64,000 nucleotides of DNA from Paramagnetospirillum magnetotacticum MS-1 (GCF_000829825.1 NZ_JXSL01000034.1:35103-99102), one strand, 5' to 3'; counted from the first letter of the stretch, positions 40,387 through 49,712 are shown. Notes: generated from the sequence alone by a model not told the origin. Translations and numbers: made by a program.

Positions 40387-41241
40387 TCAGCTCCAGTCCA
40401 GCCCGATATCGACCGCCGGGGCCGATTGGGTGATGCGTCCCACCGAGACGAAATCGACGCCAGTCTCGGCGATGGCGCGGATGGTCTCCAGCGTCACGCC
40501 GCCCGACGCCTCGGTCTTGGCCCGGCCCGCGACGATGGCGACGGCCTTTCGCAGAACGTCAGGCCCCATATTGTCGAGCAGCACGATATCGGCACCCGCC
40601 GCCACCGCCTCGGCCACCTGCTCCAGCGTGTCGCACTCGGCCTCGATATTGGGCCGTCCTTGCGATTTGGCCCGGCGCACCGCCTCGCCCACTCCGCCAC
40701 AGACGGCGATATGGTTGTCCTTGATCAGCACGCCGTCATAAAGGCCCATGCGATGGTTCTTGGCCCCGCCGCACAGGGTGGCGTATTTGGACAGGCGGCG
40801 CAGGCCGGGAATGGTCTTTCTGGTATCGAGAAGTGTGCAGCCAGTGCCCTTGATACGCTCACTATACTGACTGGTCAGTGTGGCGATACCCGACAGCAAT
40901 TGCAGCAGGTTGAGCGCGGTGCGCTCGGCCGTCAGCAGACCGCGCGCCGGGCCTTCCATCTCGGCCAACACGGTGCCCGCCTCCACCTTATCGCCGTCGG
41001 CGACTTTGGCGGTGAAGCGGGCCTCGGGCACCACCAGTCGGAAGACCTCTTGGGCCACCGGCATCCCGGCGATCACCATGGTATGGCGCGCCGCCATGAC
41101 GCCGGTAAAGCGCAGATCGGCGGGAATCACCGAGGCCGAGGTGATGTCCTCGCCCTCGCCGCCTTTGTCCGCCCCCGTATCCTCGGCCAAGGCGGCGAGA
41201 ATCACCCGCCGGGCGTCATCCCAGTCGACGTCAGGCCGCAT
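40387..41241 (-). CDS. nadC: nicotinate-nucleotide pyrophosphorylase
   Basis: Converts quinolinate and PRPP to nicotinate mononucleotide with loss of CO2. 284 residues from the ATG at 41241 (GAGAAG upstream), overlapping the nadA stop by 11 bases; a GTG at 41253 is an alternative. Motifs include [14 protein letters not shown] near the N terminus, [12 protein letters not shown] (PRPP and quinolinate site), [28 protein letters not shown] and [10 protein letters not shown]. Confidence 0.95.
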   Translation of the reverse strand: MRPDVDWDDARRVILAALAEDTGADKGGEGEDITSASVIPADLRFTGVMAARHTMVIAGMPVAQEVFRLVVPEARFTAKVADGDKVEAGTVLAEMEGPARGLLTAERTALNLLQLLSGIATLTSQYSERIKGTGCTLLDTRKTIPGLRRLSKYATLCGGAKNHRMGLYDGVLIKDNHIAVCGGVGEAVRRAKSQGRPNIEAECDTLEQVAEAVAAGADIVLLDNMGPDVLRKAVAIVAGRAKTEASGGVTLETIRAIAETGVDFVSVGRITQSAPAVDIGLDWS

Positions 41242-42253
41242 TGGTCTTCTCACCCGACATGGGAACCGACTTGCTCATCTCCAGCATGCGCTCCAGCGGC
41301 TTCAAGGCCGCCACGCGCAGATCCTCGGGCACGGTAATGGCCGGGGCGTCGTTCTTCAGGCAGAGATAAATCTTCTCCAACGTGTTCTTGGCCATGAACG
41401 GACAGTTGGAACACGAACAGCCGCCATCGGCGCCGGGGGCGGGGATGAAGGTCTTGCCGGGCGCCGCCTTGCTCATCTGGTGGATGATGTGCTGTTCGGT
41501 GGCGATGATGAACTCCTGGGCCGGGCTGGCCAGCACAAAGTCCAGGATGTTGCGGGTCGAACCCACATGATCGGCATGGTTCAAGATACTGTCCGGGCAT
41601 TCCGGATGGGCGGCCACCAGGGCCTTGGGGTGGCGGACCTTCAGCTTGACCAGTTCCTTCTCGGAGAACTGCTCGTGGATGATGCAGCTTCCCGGCCACA
41701 GGGTCATGTCGCGCCCGGTCTTCTTTTGCATATAGGCGCCCAGATGGCGGTCGGGGGCGAACAGGATCGGCCGGTCGGCGGGCAACTGGCGGATGATGGA
41801 TTCGGCATTGGACGAGGTGACGATCACGTCGGACAGCGCCTTCACCTCGGCGGAACAGTTGATATAGGTGACGGCGATATGGTCGGGATGCTTTTCGCGA
41901 AAGGCGCGGAACGGCTCGGGCCGGCAGGATTCCTCGAGCGAGCATCCCGCCTCGGCATCGGGGATCACCACCAGCTTGGACGGCGACAGGATCTTGGCCA
42001 CCTCGCCCATGAAGCGCACGCCGCAGAACACGATGACATCGGCATCGGTGGCCGCCGCCTTGCGCGACAGATCCAGGGAATCGCCGACGAAATCCGCCAG
42101 ATCCTGAATCTCGCCTTCCTGGTAGTAGTGGGCGAGAATCACCGCATTGCGCTCCTTGCGCAGGCGGCCGATCTCGGCCACGAGGTCGAGGGTCGGATCG
42201 ATATCGGCTTCGGTCATGGCACCGGCGGAAGGCAGGATAATGGTATCGGTCAT
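41231..42253 (-). CDS. nadA: quinolinate synthase
   Basis: [4Fe-4S] enzyme condensing iminoaspartate and dihydroxyacetone phosphate into quinolinate. 340 residues. Candidate cluster cysteines lie in IVFCGVRFMGE, in AAHPECPDSIL and in the CSCSNC stretch (GGCSCSNCPFM). AVILAHYYQEGEIQDLADFV is the conserved N-terminal strand. The frame is open upstream, but the ATG at 42253 (with GGGAGAAAG upstream) starts the conserved part. First gene of the NAD operon. Confidence 0.96.
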   Translation of the reverse strand: MTDTIILPSAGAMTEADIDPTLDLVAEIGRLRKERNAVILAHYYQEGEIQDLADFVGDSLDLSRKAAATDADVIVFCGVRFMGEVAKILSPSKLVVIPDAEAGCSLEESCRPEPFRAFREKHPDHIAVTYINCSAEVKALSDVIVTSSNAESIIRQLPADRPILFAPDRHLGAYMQKKTGRDMTLWPGSCIIHEQFSEKELVKLKVRHPKALVAAHPECPDSILNHADHVGSTRNILDFVLASPAQEFIIATEQHIIHQMSKAAPGKTFIPAPGADGGCSCSNCPFMAKNTLEKIYLCLKNDAPAITVPEDLRVAALKPLERMLEMSKSVPMSGEKTNAA

Positions 42254-42304
42254 CGGTCTGACTTTCTCCCAGGGGACGATTTCCCCCGCATCGCTTGAGG
42301 GGGA

Positions 42305-42334
42305 AGTAAAGGACGAATCGCACCGGCAAAGCAA
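42305..42334 (-). promoter_or_regulatory. possible nadA promoter
   Basis: On the minus strand TTGCTT and TTTACT are spaced by 18 bases, about 51 bases before the nadA ATG. The leader then contains a 7-bp hairpin (TTCCCCC / GGGGGAA, 42281-42305). I see no known riboswitch motif. Moderate match only. Confidence 0.35.
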
Positions 42335-42370
42335 CCCTTCACCGCCCCCTAGAGGGTGCCGCAGGCATCC

Positions 42371-42431
42371 GCCCGGCAAGGGACAGAGACAAACCGGACC
42401 ATCGCGCGTCAGATTTGACACTCGATGGTCC
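42371..42431. repeat. GACCATCG palindrome repeat (copy 1)
   Basis: A 36-base imperfect palindrome (42396-42431) with arms GGACCATCG and CGATGGTCC and an inner GTCA / TGAC pair. A flank, on the opposite strand GTTTGTC-TCTG-TCCCTTGCCGGGCG, completes the unit. The same palindrome plus flank occurs at 49711-49772 in the other orientation. It lies between the divergent nadA and response regulator genes. Confidence 0.75.
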
Positions 42432-42543
42432 AAGACGGTTCATCCCCACCAGCGTTGTGTATAGGGGCTTATGACCACCGCGCGCTTCACTTAGAGTGAC
42501 TTCGCGAGCATCATGGATTTGGGATGACGGATTGGATTTTGGC

Positions 42544-42966
42544 ATGACGACTTTGGCTGGACGGACCACACAGGCCCAGAACACCGCCGCGTTGCCGCCT
42601 CTGGTGGTCGTCATCGAGGACGAGGCCATCGTACTGGCCGGTTATCAGATGTTGTTCGAAAGCTGGGGCTATCGTGTCGTCGCCGCCCAGTCAGCGGACG
42701 AGGCCGTCGAGCAGTTGGAGGAAGAGGGCGAGCCGCCCGCCTTCATCTTGTCGGATTTCCGCCTGCGCGACGGCCAGACGGGGACCGCTGCCATCAGCCT
42801 GCTGCGCAAATCCTTCGGCAAGTCCATCCCCGGCGCCGTGGTGACCGGCGACACCACCGTCACCGGCGAAGGCCTCAAACAGGCCGAGGCCGAGGGCACC
42901 CCCATCCTGCACAAGCCCGTTAACGGCCGTCAGCTTCAGGATATTCTGTCGCGCGCGCTGGGCTGA
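42544..42966 (+). CDS. single-domain response regulator (CheY-like)
   Basis: 140 residues, receiver domain only: VVVIEDEAIVLAGYQMLFES with the acidic pair, phosphoacceptor Asp in FILSDFRLRDGQTG, and the conserved Lys in [16 protein letters not shown]. The sequence style matches receivers at the C terminus of hybrid kinases. I take the ATG at 42544; a GTG at 42496 would add 16 residues and no clear ribosome site distinguishes them. The 3' end overlaps the convergent ATPase gene by 47 bases. The partner is unknown. Confidence 0.85.
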   Translation: MTTLAGRTTQAQNTAALPPLVVVIEDEAIVLAGYQMLFESWGYRVVAAQSADEAVEQLEEEGEPPAFILSDFRLRDGQTGTAAISLLRKSFGKSIPGAVVTGDTTVTGEGLKQAEAEGTPILHKPVNGRQLQDILSRALG

Positions 42967-45568
42967 CCAGGCGCCAAACCAGTTTCCGCCCCTCTTCCAG
43001 CACCAGCACCGAAGCCCCCAGCACCACCGCCACGATCCATTCCGTGGGGCCAAGGCCGGTGGTGTGGAACAGGGCCTGGGCCGGTGGCCAATGCACCGCC
43101 ACCGCCTGCAACACCACGATACCGGCCAGAGCGCTCCACAGCTTGCCATTGGCCAGCGCTGCGCGGCCAAATGCGCTTTCCGTTCCCACCCGCGCATTGA
43201 AGACATTGAACACCTGGAACAGCACGAAGGTGGTGAAGGCCATGGTGCGGGCCCGGATAACATCCTCGCCACCGCCCTCCCACCACAGCACTCCCAGCGT
43301 GCCCGCCGCCATCAAAAGACCAAAGCCGAACAGGCGAACCAGCCGCGTCAAGGGCAGGATCGGGGCTTGGCGGCCACGGGGAGGCTGGTTCATCAGGCCG
43401 CTGCGGGCGGGGTCGAAGGCCAGGGCCATGGCGGGCGGACCGTCCATGATGATGTTGACCCATAGAATCTGGATGGGGCTGAACGGCACCGGCAGTCCGC
43501 ACAGGGGCGCCAGCAGCACCGCCAGAAGGGCCCCCATATTGGTGGACAGTTGAAAGCGCACGAACTTCACGATGTTGTCGGTGATGACGCGGCCCTCGCG
43601 CACCGCGCCCACCACCGTGGAGAAATCGTCGGCGGTCAGCACCATGGCGGCGGCTTCGCGCGTCACGTCCGAGCCGGTTCTGCCCATGGCGACGCCGATA
43701 TCGGCGGTGCGCAGCGCGGCGGCGTCATTGACCCCGTCGCCGGTCATGGCGGTGACCAGCCCACAGGCCTTCAGCGCCCGGACGATACGCACCTTATGTT
43801 CGGGCGTGACGCGGGCGAAGACGGCGATGCCCCTTACCCGTTCCGTCAGTTCCGCCTCGTCCATGGCATCCAACTGGGCGCCATCGACCACCTCGCCCTC
43901 CAATCCCAAGGCACGGGCCACCGCCGCCGCCGTCACACGGTGGTCGCCGGTGATCATCTTCACGGCGATCCCGGCGGCGCGGCAGGTCCTGATGGCATCG
44001 GCCACGCCGGGACGCGGCGGATCGGCCAGCCCGATCAGGGCGTACAGGGTAAGGCCGCTCAGGCCAGCCAACATATCCTCGCCCTCGGAAGCAGGCCGAG
44101 ACGCCAGGGCAATGACTCGAAGGGCACGCCCCGCCATCGCCTCCATCCGTGTCACCAGTTCCCGGCGCAGGGCCTCGTCCAGCGGCTGGGGCCCGGTTTC
44201 TGTCAGGACCGAATCGCACAGATCCAGCACCCGGTCGGGTGCCCCCTTGACCGACAACAGACAGACCCCGCCAACCGTATCCAGGGTGGCCATCAGCTTT
44301 CGCCCGGAACTGAAGGGCAGTTCCGCCAGCCGCCGCCAATTCTTCATCGGCAGCGCCCCCGCCCGCTCGGCCAGCCGCAGCAAGGCCAGTTCGGTAGGAT
44401 CGCCTACCGCCTCGCCGGTTTCGGCGTTGAGCCGGGCCTCGGTGCACAGCCCCGCCGGAGCCAGCGCCACTTCCAGACCGACCGGTCGGGTATCGGCGGC
44501 AAAGCCGTGGCCGCGCCCCATTGCCCAGGCTTCCAGGGCGGTCATCCGCCCCTGGGTCAGGGTCCCGGTCTTATCGGAGCAGATGACGCTGGTCGAGCCC
44601 AGGGTCTCCACCGCCGCCAGCCTTCGGACGACCGCGCCCTTGGCCGCCATGCGCACCATGCCCAAGGCCAAGGTGACGGTGACCACGGCGGGCAGGCCCT
44701 CGGGGATGGCGGCCACCGCCAGGGCGACCGCCGTCAGCACAACCTGGCCCAGGGGCTGACCGGAGAGCAGCCCCTGAATCAGGACGAAGCCCACCACCAC
44801 CGCCGCAATGAGGCTGAGACGGCGCCCCAACTGGTCGAGACGGTTCTGCAGCGGAGTCGGGCCCTCCTCGGCGGCGTCCAGCAGGGCGGCGACCTTGCCC
44901 ATCTCGGAATCCGGCCCGGTCGCGGTCACCACCATTTCGGCGCGGCCCCGCGTCAGCACCGAATTCATGAACAGCATGTTGATGCGCTCGGGCAACGGCA
45001 CGCCGTCGTGGTCCAGCGCCGAGGTGATCTTGGCAACCGGTTCGGATTCTCCGGTCAGCGCCGCTTCGTCGGCCTCCACATCCTGGCCGTCCACCAGCCG
45101 CCCATCGGCGGGCACCCGGTCCCCGGCCTTGAGCAGGACCAGATCGCCGGGCACCAGATCCTCGGCACCGATCACCGCCTCTCCGGCGGCGCGGCGCACC
45201 CGCGCCTTCTGGGCCAGCATGGCCTTCAACGCACCCAGCATGCGTCCTGCCCGGCGTTCCTGGGCATAGCCGAGAGTGGCATTGAACAGTGTAACCGCCA
45301 GCACCACCACCATATCGGTGGTGTCGCCCACCAGCCCGGCCAGCACACCGGCCCCCAGCAGCATCAAGGTCAGCAGATTGCGGAACTGATCAAGAAAAAC
45401 CGCCCAGGCGGGCCTGGGCGGTTTTTCTGGAAGACGGTTGAACCCGAATGTCTGGCGACGCGCCCGGATCTCGGTCTCGGCAAGGCCTTGGACCCCGCAT
45501 CCGTGGCGGGCACGGATCTCATCCGCGCCAAGCCTGTACCAGAGGACCTCGGCGTCAGACGGCGGCAT
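42920..45568 (-). CDS. P-type cation-transporting ATPase (Ca2+-type, P2A-like)
   Basis: 882-residue inner membrane pump. N-terminal cation ATPase domain ([20 protein letters not shown]), actuator TGES ([13 protein letters not shown]), and M4 signature [15 protein letters not shown] with the proline-glutamate typical of Ca2+ pumps. The phosphorylation site is [11 protein letters not shown], the hinge is [22 protein letters not shown], and a C-terminal helix bundle follows ([37 protein letters not shown]). Ca2+ or Mn2+ export is inference. The ATG lies 14 bases inside the end of the LuxR-type regulator gene. A terminator-like palindrome sits within codons 47-59. Confidence 0.92.
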   Translation of the reverse strand: MPPSDAEVLWYRLGADEIRARHGCGVQGLAETEIRARRQTFGFNRLPEKPPRPAWAVFLDQFRNLLTLMLLGAGVLAGLVGDTTDMVVVLAVTLFNATLGYAQERRAGRMLGALKAMLAQKARVRRAAGEAVIGAEDLVPGDLVLLKAGDRVPADGRLVDGQDVEADEAALTGESEPVAKITSALDHDGVPLPERINMLFMNSVLTRGRAEMVVTATGPDSEMGKVAALLDAAEEGPTPLQNRLDQLGRRLSLIAAVVVGFVLIQGLLSGQPLGQVVLTAVALAVAAIPEGLPAVVTVTLALGMVRMAAKGAVVRRLAAVETLGSTSVICSDKTGTLTQGRMTALEAWAMGRGHGFAADTRPVGLEVALAPAGLCTEARLNAETGEAVGDPTELALLRLAERAGALPMKNWRRLAELPFSSGRKLMATLDTVGGVCLLSVKGAPDRVLDLCDSVLTETGPQPLDEALRRELVTRMEAMAGRALRVIALASRPASEGEDMLAGLSGLTLYALIGLADPPRPGVADAIRTCRAAGIAVKMITGDHRVTAAAVARALGLEGEVVDGAQLDAMDEAELTERVRGIAVFARVTPEHKVRIVRALKACGLVTAMTGDGVNDAAALRTADIGVAMGRTGSDVTREAAAMVLTADDFSTVVGAVREGRVITDNIVKFVRFQLSTNMGALLAVLLAPLCGLPVPFSPIQILWVNIIMDGPPAMALAFDPARSGLMNQPPRGRQAPILPLTRLVRLFGFGLLMAAGTLGVLWWEGGGEDVIRARTMAFTTFVLFQVFNVFNARVGTESAFGRAALANGKLWSALAGIVVLQAVAVHWPPAQALFHTTGLGPTEWIVAVVLGASVLVLEEGRKLVWRLVSPARATEYPEADGR
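45393..45428 (-). terminator. intragenic terminator-like palindrome in the ATPase gene
   Basis: A perfect 16-bp inverted repeat (AGAAAAACCGCCCAGG / CCTGGGCGGTTTTTCT) with a 4-base centre. On either strand it reads as a GC stem followed by T5. It lies 140 bases into the P-type ATPase coding sequence, where the protein reads [16 protein letters not shown], a normally conserved region. It could attenuate transcription entering from the upstream regulator gene. Confidence 0.5.
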
Positions 45569-46214
45569 CGGGGGCCGTCAGCCCCAGATGCGAAGCCGCC
45601 ACCACCGCACGGGTGCGGTTGTTGACGTTAAGCGCCTTCAAGATGGCGGTCACATGCAGCTTGACCGTTCCCTCGGCCAATTCCAGCACGCGGGCGATTT
45701 CCTTGTTGGACTTGCCTTGGCCCAGAAGGGCCAGCACTTCGCGCTGGCGCGGCGTCAGCGCGGCGATGGCCGATTCGCCAGCCACCGGGGCGCCGTCATC
45801 GCCGCCCGGCCCGCTTTGATCCAGCAGCGCCGGCGGCAGATAGACGCCGCCCGACAGCACCAGTTGCAGCGCCGACAGCATGACCCGCGACGACGAGGTC
45901 TTGGGAATGAAGCCCGCGGCCCCCATATTGACCGCCTGCAGCACATGGCGGCGGTCATCCGAGGCCGACAGGACGATCAGCGGCACTTCAGAGGGCAACA
46001 ATTCCTTGAGCTTGGCCAAACCTTCGGCCCAGGCCATGCCAGGCATGGTGAGGTCGAGAAGGACGATGTCGATGTCCTTCTGGGTTTGAACAGCCGCTAT
46101 GGCCTGGTGAAAATCGCTGGCCTCGATGATCGTGGGCGGTCCTTCGAACTGATCGAGGACATGGCGGAGCCCGTCACGAAACAGTTCATGGTCATCGGCG
46201 ATAAGAATCTTCAT
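45555..46214 (-). CDS. NarL/FixJ-family response regulator
   Basis: 219 residues. Receiver with ILIADDHELFRDGLRHVL and phosphoacceptor Asp in DIVLLDLTMPGMAW; a LuxR-type helix-turn-helix at about 150-210 (LTPRQREVLALLGQGKSNKE, ARVLELAEGTVKLHVTAILK). The ATG at 46214 has GGGGACGAG upstream. It overlaps the P-type ATPase gene by 14 bases, so the pair is coupled and the regulator may control metal export. No cognate kinase is adjacent. Confidence 0.9.
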   Translation of the reverse strand: MKILIADDHELFRDGLRHVLDQFEGPPTIIEASDFHQAIAAVQTQKDIDIVLLDLTMPGMAWAEGLAKLKELLPSEVPLIVLSASDDRRHVLQAVNMGAAGFIPKTSSSRVMLSALQLVLSGGVYLPPALLDQSGPGGDDGAPVAGESAIAALTPRQREVLALLGQGKSNKEIARVLELAEGTVKLHVTAILKALNVNNRTRAVVAASHLGLTAPDAAV

Positions 46215-46401
46215 CTCGTCCCCACCATGCATCTCCCGGCTGTATGAAACGCCGTTGCCCATCCGCGCCATGGTGGCAAGAATAAGGCTTCGTCGCCATG
46301 AAAAAATTTGCAACCCACCACAACTTTCGTCGCAGGTAAAACCGTACATCCCAGCGAGGGTCCCTGGCGTTTCCGCCCGACTTCCAGTATGGTCCGCCGC
46401 C

Positions 46402-46755
46402 ATGAGCACGCCCACAACCATCTATCATGTATGCCGTCGAAGCGAGTGGCAATATGCCCAGACGACAGGGGTATATGGCGGATCGTCCCAGGACGAGGCC
46501 GACGGCTTCATCCATTTCTCCGGCCCCACCCAGGTCAAGGCCAGCGTTGCCAAGCATCGGGCCGGGCAGGACGGGCTGGTAATCATCGCCGTGGCAACGC
46601 CGTCCTTGGGCCCCGCCCTGAAGTGGGAAGTGTCGCGCGGCGGCCAGTTGTTCCCCCATCTTTACGGCCCTTTGCCGCTGTCTGCGGTGATTTGGGCTGC
46701 CGATCTGCCGCTTGGCCCGGACGGCAGTCACGTTTTTCCAGCCATCGAGGACTGA
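46402..46755 (+). CDS. DUF952 domain protein
   Basis: 117-residue soluble protein with the DUF952 pattern: IYHVCRRSEWQYAQTTGVYG, DEADGFIHFSGPTQVKASVA, and LKWEVSRGGQLFPHLYGPLP. The fold is related to ADP-ribosyltransferase-like proteins but no activity is established. The ATG at 46402 is 8 bases from a TATGGT -10-like element, so a short or absent leader is possible. pyrD follows after 2 bases, a common alphaproteobacterial pairing. Confidence 0.85.
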   Translation: MSTPTTIYHVCRRSEWQYAQTTGVYGGSSQDEADGFIHFSGPTQVKASVAKHRAGQDGLVIIAVATPSLGPALKWEVSRGGQLFPHLYGPLPLSAVIWAADLPLGPDGSHVFPAIED

Positions 46756-46757
46756 CC

Positions 46758-47825
46758 TTGAACTACTTTCGCCTTGCCGGGCCGCTGGTCCGCCTGCTTG
46801 ACGCCGAGATCGCCCATGGCCTGACAATCAGACTGCTGAAGGCCGGTCTGGTGCCGAAACAGCCGGTCTTCAATCCCGACGCCCTGAAGGTGCGACTGTG
46901 GGGTCGCGACTTCGCCAATCCGGTGGGACTGGCCGCAGGCTTCGACAAGAATGCCGAAGTCCCCGACGCCATGCTGGACCAGGGCTTCGGCTTCGTGGAA
47001 ATCGGCTCGGTCACGCCTCGGCCCCAACCGGGAAACCCCAAGCCCCGCATGTTCCGCCTGTCCGAGGACCGGGCGGTGATCAACCGCATGGGCTTCAACA
47101 ACCAGGGTCTCGATGCGGTGGCTGCAAGGCTGGCGGCCCGGCCGCGCATCGGCATCGTCGGCGCCAATCTCGGCAAGAACAAGGACACCGAGGACGCGGC
47201 CGCCGATTACGAGAAGGGCGCCGCCCGCCTGGCGCCGATGTCCGACTATCTGGTGATCAACGTATCCTCGCCCAACACGCCCGGCCTGCGCGCCCTTCAG
47301 GGCCGTGACCAACTTGAATCCCTGGTGGGCCGCACCCGCGCCGCCCTGACCAAGGCCATGCCGTCGGGCGCGCCGCCGCTGCTTTTGAAGATCGCCCCCG
47401 ATCTGGCCTGGGAGGATCTGTCCGATATCGCCACCGTGGCCCTGGCTGGCGCCTTGGACGGACTCATCGTCTCCAATACCACGATCGCGCGGCCCGATTC
47501 TCTGCGCTCGAAGAATGCGGGCCAGACCGGCGGCCTGTCGGGCGCGCCCTTGTTCGAATCGTCTACCGCCATGTTGCGCCGGGTCTACGAACTGACTCAG
47601 GGCAAGCTGCCCATCATCGGCGTGGGCGGCATCGCCTCGGGGTCCGAGGCCTATGCCAAGATCCGGGCCGGAGCCTCGCTGGTCCAGCTCTATTCCGCCA
47701 TGGTCTATGAAGGCCCGGCCCTGGTCACCCGCATCAAGCGCGAAATGGCCGAATTGCTGGCCCGCGACGGGTTCTCCTCCATCGCCCAGGCCGTGGGCGC
47801 CGATCATCGGGGCCACGGATTGTGA
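46758..47825 (+). CDS. pyrD: dihydroorotate dehydrogenase (quinone)
   Basis: Class 2, membrane-associated FMN enzyme that oxidises dihydroorotate with ubiquinone in pyrimidine synthesis. 355 residues. N-terminal quinone-tunnel helices (YFRLAGPLVRLLDAEIAHGL), then NPVGLAAGFDKNAEV, GFGFVEIGSVTPRPQPGNPK, RAVINRMGFNNQGLDAV, VINVSSPNTPGLRALQ (catalytic Ser) and PIIGVGGIASGSEAY. The start is TTG at 46758, with GAGG upstream; there is no ATG or GTG near the conserved N terminus. The stop overlaps the next gene (GTGA). Confidence 0.93.
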   Translation: MNYFRLAGPLVRLLDAEIAHGLTIRLLKAGLVPKQPVFNPDALKVRLWGRDFANPVGLAAGFDKNAEVPDAMLDQGFGFVEIGSVTPRPQPGNPKPRMFRLSEDRAVINRMGFNNQGLDAVAARLAARPRIGIVGANLGKNKDTEDAAADYEKGAARLAPMSDYLVINVSSPNTPGLRALQGRDQLESLVGRTRAALTKAMPSGAPPLLLKIAPDLAWEDLSDIATVALAGALDGLIVSNTTIARPDSLRSKNAGQTGGLSGAPLFESSTAMLRRVYELTQGKLPIIGVGGIASGSEAYAKIRAGASLVQLYSAMVYEGPALVTRIKREMAELLARDGFSSIAQAVGADHRGHGL

Positions 47826-48688
47826 TTGCGCAGATATCGGGACTGGCCGCCGTTGCCCAGCGCTATGACGGCTTCGTCCTCGACCTGTGGGGGGTCATCC
47901 ATGACGGCGTCGTCGCCTATCCCGGCGTCGCCGAAACCCTGGCGGCGCTCCGCACCGCGGGCAAGCGCACCATCATGCTGTCCAATGCACCGCGCCGGGC
48001 GAGCGCCCTGATCGATCAGCTGACCCGTTTAGGCATCGGTCGCGATCTCTATGACGAGGTCCTGTCCTCGGGCGAGGCGGTGCATCTGGAGCTGGAACGC
48101 CGCACCGATCCCGTCTTCGCGGGCCTGGGCCCCAATCTCTACCATCTGGGGCCCGAGCGCGACCGCAATGTCTTCGATTCTTTGCCTTACCGGTCGGTCG
48201 ACCTGAAATCCGCCGATTTCGTCCTCAATACCGGGCCGGTGGAAGTGACGGAGAGCGTTGCCGATTACCAGTCCGTGCTGGACGGCGCCCTGGTGCGCCG
48301 CCTGCCCATGGTCTGCGCCAATCCCGACCATGTGGTCATCCGCCAGGGCAAGCGCATCACCTGCGCCGGAGCCATTGCCGACCGCTATGCCGATATGGGC
48401 GGTCTGGTGGTGCAGCGGGGCAAGCCCGATGCGGCCATCTATGAGGTGGCGCTGGCGGCGCTGGGCATTGCCGACAAGACCCGCGTCTGCGCCGTGGGCG
48501 ATGCCCTTCACACCGATATCCGGGGCGCGCGGGCCGGGGGCATCGACGCGGTGCTGGTCACCGGCGGCATCCATGCCGACGAACTTGGCATCAAATGGGG
48601 CGAGACCGCCGATCCGGTCCGGCTGGCCGAACTGGCCCGTCACCACGGCGAAATGCCCGTCGCCGCGCTTTCTAAATTCATCTGGTAA
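47822..48688 (+). CDS. HAD superfamily class IIA phosphatase-like protein
   Basis: 288 residues. Motif 1 FVLDLWGVIHDGVVAYPGV is of the form found in the alphaproteobacterial TIGR01459-type HAD-IIA family. Motif 2 is TIMLSNAPRRAS, the cap domain follows, and then KPDAAIYEVAL with the conserved Lys and motif 4 VCAVGDALHTDIRGARAGG. The substrate is unknown; nucleotide or sugar phosphates are typical. GTG start in a GTGA overlap with pyrD. Confidence 0.85.
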   Translation: MIAQISGLAAVAQRYDGFVLDLWGVIHDGVVAYPGVAETLAALRTAGKRTIMLSNAPRRASALIDQLTRLGIGRDLYDEVLSSGEAVHLELERRTDPVFAGLGPNLYHLGPERDRNVFDSLPYRSVDLKSADFVLNTGPVEVTESVADYQSVLDGALVRRLPMVCANPDHVVIRQGKRITCAGAIADRYADMGGLVVQRGKPDAAIYEVALAALGIADKTRVCAVGDALHTDIRGARAGGIDAVLVTGGIHADELGIKWGETADPVRLAELARHHGEMPVAALSKFIW

Positions 48689-48698
48689 GGAGACTCCC

Positions 48699-49712
48699 AT
48701 GGCCCAGCACGAAACCGATGTGGTGATCGTCGGCGCCGGCCCGGTGGGGCTGTTCGCGGTGTTCCAGTGCGGCATGGTCAAGCTGCGCTGCCATGTGGTC
48801 GACGCCCTGGAAGCGGTCGGCGGCCAGCTCTCCGCCCTTTACCCTGAAAAGCCCATCTACGACATTCCCGGCCACCCTTCCATTCTGGCCGCCGATCTGG
48901 TGGAGCGCCTGTCGGAACAGGCCTCCCCCTTTCACCCCACCTACCATGTCGCCACCCAGGTCAGCACGCTTTCGCGCCAGAGTGACGGGCATTGGCAGTG
49001 CGGCCTGTCCAATGGCGACTGCATCACCGCGCCTGCCGTGATCATCTGCGCCGGAGGCGGCGCCTTCGGCCCCAACCGCCCGCCCCTGGATGGGTTGGAG
49101 CAGTATGAAGGCTCCGGTGTTTTCTATCTCGTGCGCAAGCGCGAGGATTTCCGCGACAAGAAGGTGGTGATCGCCGGCGGTGGTGATTCCGCCGTGGACT
49201 GGGCCATCTCGCTCTCCGAAGTGGCCCAAAAGGTCATGGTGGTCCATCGCCGCCCCAAATTCCGCGCCGCCCCCGAATCCGAGGCGCGCCTCAAGCAACT
49301 GGCCGAGGCGGGCCGCGTCGAACTGGTGGTTCCCTACCAGCTTCACGGGCTGGATGGCGCGAACGGCAAGCTGTCGGCGGTCGTGGTCGCCACCCTGGAA
49401 GGCGAAACCAAGCGCCTGGACGCCGATGTGCTGCTGCCCTTCTACGGCCTGTCCAGCGATCTCGGCCCCATCGCCCAGTGGAATCTCGGCATGGACCGCA
49501 ACCTGATCGCCGTCGATCCAGCCACGGGCGCCACCGACGCGCCCGGCATCTATGCGGCGGGCGATATCTGCACCTATCCCGGCAAGCTTAAGCTGATCTT
49601 GTCGGGCTTCGCCGAAGCCGCCCGCGTCGCCCATTCGGCCCATGACGTGGTCCATCCGGGCGAGGCCCTGCACTTCGAGCATTCGACCACGTCTGGGGTG
49701 CCGAAGGCTTAG
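48699..49712 (+). CDS. ferredoxin/flavodoxin-NADP reductase, thioredoxin-reductase-like
   Basis: 337 residues. FAD-binding VVIVGAGPVGLFAVFQCGM, VGGQLSALYPEKPIYDIPG, NADP-binding KVVIAGGGDSAVDWAISLSE, and AAGDICTYPGKLKLILSGFA. The CxxC redox pair of true thioredoxin reductase is absent, which indicates the YumC-type ferredoxin-NADP+ reductase. It probably supplies or takes electrons for ferredoxin-dependent reactions. ATG at 48699 with AAGGAG 6 bases upstream. A palindromic repeat overlaps its stop codon. Confidence 0.9.
   Translation: MAQHETDVVIVGAGPVGLFAVFQCGMVKLRCHVVDALEAVGGQLSALYPEKPIYDIPGHPSILAADLVERLSEQASPFHPTYHVATQVSTLSRQSDGHWQCGLSNGDCITAPAVIICAGGGAFGPNRPPLDGLEQYEGSGVFYLVRKREDFRDKKVVIAGGGDSAVDWAISLSEVAQKVMVVHRRPKFRAAPESEARLKQLAEAGRVELVVPYQLHGLDGANGKLSAVVVATLEGETKRLDADVLLPFYGLSSDLGPIAQWNLGMDRNLIAVDPATGATDAPGIYAAGDICTYPGKLKLILSGFAEAARVAHSAHDVVHPGEALHFEHSTTSGVPKA

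Noticed and set aside
42254..42305. NAD+ riboswitch in the nadA leader
   Set aside because: Only one simple hairpin is present; conserved elements of known NAD+ riboswitch classes are not seen.
43550..45625. Long plus-strand open frame opposite the P-type ATPase
   Set aside because: The ATPase on the minus strand has all family motifs; the opposite frame is a codon-bias shadow.
48258..48698. Upstream extension of the ferredoxin-NADP reductase frame
   Set aside because: It overlaps the HAD gene in another frame; the ATG at 48699 has a good ribosome site and begins the FAD motif.
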